A DNA stretch of 64,000 nt from Archivesica marissinica (taxonomy: Eukaryota; Mollusca; Bivalvia; Venerida; Vesicomyidae). The translations under genes and the position numbers were made by a program. This document shows, piece by piece, positions 57,410 through 64,000 of this stretch (position 1 is the first letter of the stretch; every line of letters starts with the position of its first letter). The stretch covers positions 37,705,104 to 37,769,103 of the forward strand of contig CM026394.1 in assembly GCA_014843695.1 (NCBI GenBank), given 5' to 3'. The notes beneath the pieces were generated by a model, which was not told the DNA's origin, made no database searches, and saw nothing but the letters and a program-made list of their open reading frames with translations.

Positions 57410-59545
57410 TTCATATTTGGCTGATGTGGCGTTTGCTTTAAACTCTATCCATACGAGTGACGGTTACAGTATGTAACTGCTGGTGATCTGGTTTTTGCTT
57501 TAAGCTCTCTATCCATACGATTAACGGTTATAGTATGTAACTGCTGCTGATCTGGCTTTTGTATTACACTATATCCATACGATTAACGGTTACAGTATGT
57601 AACTGCTGCTGATCAGGCTTTTGCTTTAAACGCTATCCATAAGAGTGACGGTTACAGTATGTAACTGCTGCTGATCTGGCTTTTGTATTAAACGCTATCC
57701 ATACGATTAACGGTTACAGTATGTAACTGCTGCTGATCTAGCTTTTGTATTAAACGCTATCCATACGATTAACGGTTACAGTATGTAACTGCTGCTGATC
57801 TGGCGTTTGATTTAAACTCTATCCATACGATTAACGGTTACAGTATGTAACTGCTGGTGATCTGGTTTTTGCTTTAAACTCTATCCATACGATTAACGGC
57901 TATAGTATGTAACTGCTGCTGATCTGGCCTTTGTATTAAACGTTATCCATACGAGTGATGGTTACAGTATGTAACTGCTGCTGATCTGGCGTTTGTATTA
58001 AACTCTATCAATACGATTAACGGTTACAGTATGTAACTGCTGCTGATATGGCATTTGCTTTACACCTTATGCATACGAGTGACGGTTACAGTAGGTAACT
58101 GCTGCTGATCTGGCTTTTGTATTAAACTCTATCCATACGATTAACGGTTACAGTATGTAACTGCTGCTGATCTGGCGTTTGTATTAAACGCTATCCATAC
58201 GATTAACGGTTACAGTATGTAACTGCTGCTGATCAGGCTTTTGCTTTAAACGCTATCCATACGAGTGACGTTTACAGTATGTAACTGCTGCTGATCTGGC
58301 TTTTGTATTAAACGCTATCCATACGATTAACGGTTACAGTATGTAACTGCTGCTGATCAGGCTTTTGCTTTAATCGCTATCCATACGATTAACGGTTACA
58401 GTATGTAACTGCTGCTGATCTGGCTTTTGCTTTAAACTATATCCATACGATTAACGGCTACAGTATGTAACTGCTGCTGATCTGGCTTTTGTATTAAACG
58501 CTATACATACGATTAACGGTTACATTATGTACCTGCTGCTGATCTGGCTTTTGTATTAAACGCTATACATACGAGTAACGGTTACAGTATGTAACTGCTG
58601 CTGATCTGGCTTTTGTATTAATCTCTATCCATACGATTAACGGTTACAGTATGTAACTGCTGCTGATCTGGCGTTTGTATTAAACGCTATCCATACGATT
58701 AACGGTTACAGTATGTAACTGCTGCTGATCAGGCTTTTGCTTTAAACGCTATCCATACGAGTGACGTTTACAGTATGTAACTGCTGCTGATCTGGCTTTT
58801 GTATTAAACGCTATCCATACGATTAACGGTTACAGTATGTAACTGCTGCTGATCAGGCTTTTGCTTTAATCGCTATCCATACGATTAACGGTTACAGTAT
58901 GTAACTGCTGCTGATCTGGCTTTTGCTTTAAACTCTATCCATACGATTAACGGCTACAGTATGTAACTGCTGCTGATCTGGCTTTTGTATTAAACGCTAT
59001 ACATACGATTAACGGTTACATTATGTACCTGCTGCTGATCTGGCTTTTGTATTAAACGCTATACATACGAGTAACGGTTACAGTATGTAACTGCTGCTGA
59101 TCTGGCTTTTGTATTAATCTCTATCCATACGATTAACGGTTACAGTATGTAACTGCTGCTGATCTGGCCTTTGTATTAAACGCTATCCATACGAGTGACG
59201 GTTACAGTATGTAACTGCTGCTGAACTGGCGTTTGTATTAAATTCTATCAATACGATTAACGGTTACAGTATGTAACTGCTGCTGATCTGGCGTTTGCTT
59301 TACACTCTATCCATACGAGTGACGGTTACAGTATGTAACTGCTGCTGATCTGGCGTTTGCTTTACACTCTATCCATACGAGTGACGGTTACAGTAGGTAA
59401 CTGCTGCTGATCTGGCTTTTGTATTAAACTCTATCCATACGATTAACGGTTACAGTATGTAACTGCTGGTGATCTGGTTTTTGCTTTAAACTCTATCCAT
59501 ACGATTAACGGTTACAGTATGTAGCTGCTGCTGATCGTTACTGCT
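57410..59545. repeat. 62-bp satellite, about 34 units
   Basis: The unit includes ctatccatacgattaacggt, tacagtatgtaactgctgct and gatctggcttttgtattaaa. An eight-unit (496-bp) segment is duplicated: gatcaggcttttgctttaaa recurs at 58231 and 58727, and the rare tacattatgtacc at 58521 and 59017. Confidence 0.95.
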
Positions 59546-59802
59546 TTTTAATTACACCTCTTTGAGCTGACATCATAATATGCATTGGTCCATGTATATT
59601 GCTATCTGTTTTAATAAATCGAGTTGGAATAAAAATGGACAAAAGTGATATTCGGACTCAGCAACTCGCATATTACATTAGGTACATAATCGTTGGTTTC
59701 TATATTCTTTCAACATTTCTAAATATTCCTTCTTCTGTAACTATTCTATGGGCAGAACATCGAAAGCTATGTACAGCATACTAATGTGTATGGATGTATA
59801 AT
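59546..59802. other. Nothing firmly recognised
   Basis: A short frame from the ATG at about 59634 encodes a hydrophobic segment (YIIVGFYILSTFLNIPSSVT) that could be a membrane helix, but there is no splice or family support. Confidence 0.2.
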
Positions 59803-60619
59803 TTAAAGCGACACTACATCAGTGAAAACATAAATTTCTACAGAATGTATTTTCCTATTATATGGTATAATTGTTTTCAAAATATTTGCCTCAAAAACTG
59901 AGTAATTCAACTAATAAACAAACGTCGTATACGTGGTTTGTTGACATAACAAAATAATGCGTAATTCAACTAGTGTATCCTGAATAACACGAGTTATGGT
60001 ACAGATTTACCGCTATATCTCACATGTGTGCCTATTTATTCGTAGAGTAATCTTAGTAGTTAAATTAAATCTCTAAAGTGTGTGTGTTTTACGTTTATTT
60101 ATCGTCTCTACCGGTTGCCCAGATGAGCGACGCCTCCTGAACAGATTAGTCATTTTAGATGTTTAGAGGATAGTGCAATGATACAGACAGAGATCCATTC
60201 CAGAGTCTCCTTTGGTTCTTTTACGTGCACGATGTAAAGCACCGACACGAGACCTCGGTTTAATGTCCCATCTGAAAGACTGTTAATTTTATTAGGGTCA
60301 GACGGGGATCGAACCTGCGATCCCTGGATTACCAGTCCAGCGTGTTACCACTGGACTACAGATCCTTATCTCTAAGCGACATTATCTCGCGTTTAGTATT
60401 GACTCCGATGACAAACAAACGTCAATTCAGGAGCATGGATATCCGTTATTTGAAATCCTACTTTCAATTTTTGAAAGTTTGTAGACCACAAAAACACTGT
60501 TTATTGATTCAATGTTAGAGTTCCAATGTCTTCGGAAGAATTAAAATTTTGTAGTAGCAATGCATTTATACGTGAAAATATGCATTCTATTTGCTTTGTG
60601 CGATGTAATGTCGCTTTAA
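59803..60619. mobile_element. TTAA-type TIR element, copy 3, with nested SINE A
   Basis: Inverted relative to copies 1 and 2: it starts TTAAAGCGACACTACATCAG and ends GATGTAATGTCGCTTTAA. The length beyond ~490 bp is due to the SINE at 60077-60367. Confidence 0.8.
60077..60367 (-). mobile_element. SINE A inserted into the TTAA element
   Basis: Direct repeats atctctaa at 60069-60076 and 60368-60375. Copy 2 of the host element has a single gagat at the equivalent place (tttagagataaatcac on its strand), showing the empty site. Confidence 0.9.
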
Positions 60620-60744
60620 TACTATGAATGCAGTAATGAAGCATTGATTGGTCAGTTATATTAGGCACAGTATACAAACTAGTACATACAAATCCACAGG
60701 ACAGGCGGTTACAAGGCCATTACGAGGCCACCGTGCTGTGCATG

Positions 60745-60870
60745 CATATACAGTCAAACCTGTGTTAGTGGTCACCTCCATTAAGCAGCCAACCTGTATT
60801 AAGCAGCCAGTTTCCAGATTTCCAATGTGTTGTTTTATTATACATTTGACCTCTAGGGTTGACTGTAGTA
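60745..60870. mobile_element. TIR element (ACAGTCAAACCTGTGTTA family)
   Basis: Left end acagtcaaacctgtgttagt; internal attaagcagccaacctgtat; right end ggttgactgtagta. Closest relative is 31493-31637, reversed. Confidence 0.65.
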
Positions 60871-61195
60871 TTAGTGTCCAATGCAAATACGCCTGGCCCT
60901 AGTTATCAATTGGTGAATGAAAACAAAATTCAGATAAATGTATACACGTGCATACAAAATACATTGCTCTTCTACGGAATACATTTAGTACGATCATCAG
61001 ATGCCGTGTCTGCAAATGTGTGTAGGTGTTTTATGATACGAGAGCCACATTGGAAACCACTGGCTGTACATCCAGCATTATTCTACGGAAGATCGGTTGT
61101 GACATTCGTCATTTATCATTTCACGAGATCAACTCCATAGATTCACGAGTTCACGAGGTTCCAATCAAAAAGGTGAAGTTTAATGTTATAATTGT
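60871..61195. other. Nothing recognised
   Basis: A 93-codon plus frame partly overlaps the TIR element and has no supporting features. Confidence 0.3.
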
Positions 61196-61284
61196 ATAAA
61201 AAAATTATTTTAGCTCGAATACTCACTCTCGAGACCTCATTCCGGATGGAATCCATCGCCATGAGGAAGAGAGAAGAGAGACAC
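61196..61284 (-). mobile_element. SINE B 3' half, running into a 22-bp array
   Basis: Tail ttttagctcgaatactcact and body tccggatggaatccatcgcc, gaagagagaagag stop where the head and remaining body should follow. Confidence 0.75.
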
Positions 61285-62598
61285 ACTTATCGAAATCGTG
61301 AATTCGTGTAATAGAAATCGTGAATTCGTGTATTAGAAATCGTGACTTCGTGTAGTAGAAATCGTGAATTCGTGTAGTAGAAATCGTGAATTTGTGTAGT
61401 AGAAATCGTGAATTCGTGTAGTAGAAATCGTGAATTCGTGTAGTATGATTCGTGACTTCGTGTAGTAGAAATCGTGAATTAGTGTAGTAGAAATCGTGAA
61501 TTCGTGTAATAGAAATCGTGAATTCGTGTATTAGAAATCGTGAATTCGTGTAGTAGAAATCGTGAATTCGTGTAGTAGAAATCGTGAATTCGTGTAGTAG
61601 AAATCGTGAATTCGTGTAGTAAGATTCGTGAATTCGTGTAGTAGAAACCGTGAATTCGTGTAGTAAGATTCGTGAATTCGTGTAGTAGAAATCGTGAATT
61701 CGTATAGTAGAAATCGTGAATTCGTGTAGTAGAAATCGTGAATTCGTGTAATAGAAATCGTGAATTCGTGTGGTAGAAATCGTGAATTAGTGTAGTAGAA
61801 ATCGTGAATTAGTGTAGTAGAAATCGTGAATTCGTGTAGTAAGATTCGTGAATTCGTGTAGTAGAAATCGTGAATTCGTGTAGTAGAAATCGTGAATTCG
61901 TGTAGTAGAAATCGTGAATTCGTGTAGTAGAAATCGTGACTTCGTGTAGCAGAAACCGTGAATTAGTGTAGTAGAAATCGTGAATTAGTGTAGTAGAAAT
62001 CGTGAATTAGTGTAGTAGAAATCGTGAATTCGTGTAGTAGAAATCGTGAATTCGTTTAATAGAAATCGTGAATTCGTGTAGTAGAAATCGTGAATTAGTG
62101 TAGTAGAAATCGTGAATTAGTGTAGTAGAAATCGTGAATTCGTGTAATAGAAATCGTGACTTCGTGTAGCAGAAACCGTGAATTCGTGTAGTAGAAATCG
62201 TGAATTCGTGTAGTAGAAACCGTGAATTCGTGTAGTAGAAATCGTGAATTCGTGTAGTAAGATTCGTGAATTCGTGTAGTAGAAACCGTGAATTCGTGTA
62301 GTAAGATTCGTGAATTCGTGTAGTAGAAATCGTGAATTCGTGTAGTAGAAACCGTGAATTCGTGTAGTAGAAACCGTGAATTCGTGTAGTAGAAATCGTG
62401 AATTCGTGTAGTAGAAATCGTGAAGTTGTAGAATTCGTGTAGTAGAATTCGTGAATTCGTGTAATAGAAATCGTGAAGTAGTAGAATTCGTGAATTCGTG
62501 TAGTAGAAAGTGTAGTAGAAATCGTGAATTCGTGTAGTAGAAATCGTGAATTCGTGTAGCAGAAATCGTGAATTAGTGTAGTAGGATTCGTAAAGTAG
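61285..62598. repeat. 22-bp array with GAATTC, about 58 units
   Basis: The unit is agaaatcgtgaattcgtgta plus gt. Variants include taagattcgtg, accgtg and gaattagtg. Near 62425-62520 units are shortened. Minus frames give a 22-residue periodic product and are not genes. Confidence 0.95.
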
Positions 62599-63008
62599 TA
62601 GAAATGATGAAATAGCGCATATCACCACCGATCTTCCGTATAATTCCCATCAGTTTTTATGAGCCTGTAAAAGTGATAAATGTTTGCTTTTTATTAATTA
62701 GCAGCTAATATCTATTGACATGCCTAGCCATCCTCTCAATATTAAATTATTGAAGTTCTGTTTGCAATTTGACACGTATCAATGTGGTGCTATTTCTGAA
62801 TATTTATCTACACGCGGAACCTATACAGATCAAAAAGATCCTACCCACACGTTTCAATATCCGTCAAACGCCTTCTTTATATCAATTTATATCTTTCACC
62901 TGCGACAGAATGAATGTAGATGTTAGAATGATGGGATTCGATGTTCTATAAACCTTATAGGAAATGCATATGCTTAGGTGATGCTTGTACTCTTGACTGT
63001 AGTATTGT
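62599..63008. other. Nothing recognised
   Basis: Overlapping 60-68-codon frames without supporting features. Confidence 0.35.
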
Positions 63009-63290
63009 GGAAGTCGTGATAGCGCAGTAATAGCGCGTTCGCTCCATTTGCGAAATGCCCGGAGTCCTATTCGCGCAGTTGTTAGAGCGCTCGCGACTCA
63101 CCAATGCAAACCGGGTTCGATCCTCGGACCGTGAAGTATGTGAGATGGTATGGTGGTCGCCAGATCGGACTTGTGGGTTTTCCCTGAGTACTCTGGTATC
63201 CTCCCACATGAGCGACCACAGTTACGCTTTCATCCACGCGACTCAACGAGAGTGATTAATATAAGATGTTAACACTTGCTTCGCAATCAT
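63009..63290 (+). mobile_element. SINE B head fused to a full SINE C
   Basis: ggaagtcgtgatagcgcagt and gcgcgttcgctccatttgcg (SINE B head) continue to cccggagtcc, then the SINE C head (cgcgcagttgttagagcgct, box B gggttcgatcc), body and tail (gagagtgattaatataagat, cttgcttcgcaatcat) follow without spacer. Confidence 0.75.
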
Positions 63291-63482
63291 AGACGGATAT
63301 GTAGTCCAGTGGTAACACGCTGGACTGGTAATCCAGGGATCGCAGGTTCGATCCCCCGTCTGACCATAATAAAGTTAACACTCTTTCAGATGGGACGTTA
63401 AACCGAGGTCTCGTGTCGGTGCTTTACACTGTGCACGTAAAAGAACCAGAGGAGATTCTGGAATTGGTCTCTGTCTGTATCA
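63291..63482 (+). mobile_element. SINE A, 3'-truncated
   Basis: Intact head and body to ggtctctgtctgtatcac; the tail is missing. SINE A, C and B parts are thus stacked from 63009 to 63482. Confidence 0.85.
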
Positions 63483-64000
63483 CAGGAATTCGGCACGTTT
63501 GGGGGTACTAGTATATATATTTTTAAGTACAGGGATTCTACTATGTGGGATGTCAGATTTCGCATCGATCAGTAAAATGGCCCTATCTGAAACAATTTTG
63601 TACAAATCTGTCCACATATAACGCCTATCCCGAGTCTTTATATTGTTCTTCAAATAAAACACAACTTTAAGCTGCATGCATGTATACTTTGCAAACAATT
63701 GCCACAGACATTGGCCATAGCAGGTCACATTTCCATACTAGGACACGGGTTCTGTCAGCAACAACAACAAAAAATCTTCGACGGGAGAGTTTTAACTGTG
63801 AATAACATTATCAATAAAATGTGTTTCCACTAACGTGTAGGTTTATTCGGCAAAAATGTACGTCAAAAAGAGATTTCGTAGAATTTTCAATTTGTTTTGA
63901 AAATTTCTAAAGCGGCGCAATTCGCGTTGAAACGAGCGTTGAAACGAGCGTTCTGATTGGATTATGATTATTCTTCATATAAAATAAACAACATCTTGTT
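63483..64000. other. Unrecognised right end; weak minus-strand ORF
   Basis: A minus frame (63480-63728) of 82 codons has ordinary, non-repetitive composition (for example RRYMWTDLYKIV) and ends inside the SINE A junction. No splice sites or family could be assigned; it may be a truncated exon or chance. Confidence 0.2.

Noticed and set aside
59634..59784. Possible first transmembrane segment of a receptor
   Set aside because: Only one hydrophobic stretch, no convincing donor and no family motif.
63482..63500. ggaattcggcacg resembles a cDNA-library EcoRI adaptor
   Set aside because: The match is only about 13 bp and does not continue as the adaptor does. It lies at a SINE truncation in genomic sequence, so chance is more likely than contamination.

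Overview
This is an animal nuclear genome window, AT-rich and overwhelmingly repetitive. It holds introns with GT..AG splice sites, five or more tRNA-derived SINE families, a decayed LINE, short terminal-inverted-repeat (TIR) DNA elements, and about 23 kb of tandem repeats. No operon, bacterial gene, CRISPR array or functional tRNA or rRNA gene is visible. I infer a lophotrochozoan, probably a mollusc: the body of the commonest SINE resembles, from memory, the Meta-domain SINEs described from bivalves, and another family has a body I associate with molluscan SINEs. The species cannot be told from sequence alone.

Genes are sparse. The best case is on the minus strand: two exons (2462-2803, then 1157-1399), both phase 1-1. 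They encode a Gly/Ser/Asn-rich, probably secreted protein with a repeated C-[ST]-G-P-[FM]-C hexapeptide. A plus-strand ORF (5080-5500) with a Cys/Lys-rich N-terminus and three in-frame 69-bp repeats runs into a 1000-N gap. A signal-peptide first exon with a consensus donor lies at 34645-34960 (minus), and a weaker candidate exon at 35531-35770 (minus).

Layout. 1-11 kb: the Gly-rich gene, the gap, and a dense cluster of SINEs. 11.1-14.2 kb: a 22-bp minisatellite, stop-free in several frames. 14.6-24.1 kb: a 38-bp satellite with three near-identical 2610-bp higher-order copies. 24.7-27.1 kb: a 12-bp satellite with a 180-bp higher-order repeat. 28.4-30.6 kb: a homogeneous 55-bp satellite. 30.6-46 kb: SINEs, TIR elements, a 25-bp AT-rich array and a (GACA)n tract. 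46.5-47.2 kb: a 39-bp array between two SINE heads. 49.3-52.7 kb: a dead LINE carrying a nested SINE. 53-57 kb: fold-back and TIR elements. 57.4-59.5 kb: a 62-bp array. 61.3-62.6 kb: a 22-bp array starting inside a SINE. 63-64 kb: chimeric and truncated SINEs.

The most interesting pattern is how SINEs relate to tandem arrays. One array (8563-8887) is an amplified SINE pol III A-box region. Another (33366-33655) is an amplified SINE 3' tail. Three more abut or interrupt SINE bodies or heads, and the 9.5-kb satellite lies between two SINEs whose 3' ends both face it. In addition, four SINE families use only two 3' tails (A with D, B with C), and B/C chimeras exist. Together these suggest SINEs here exchange modules and seed satellite DNA.
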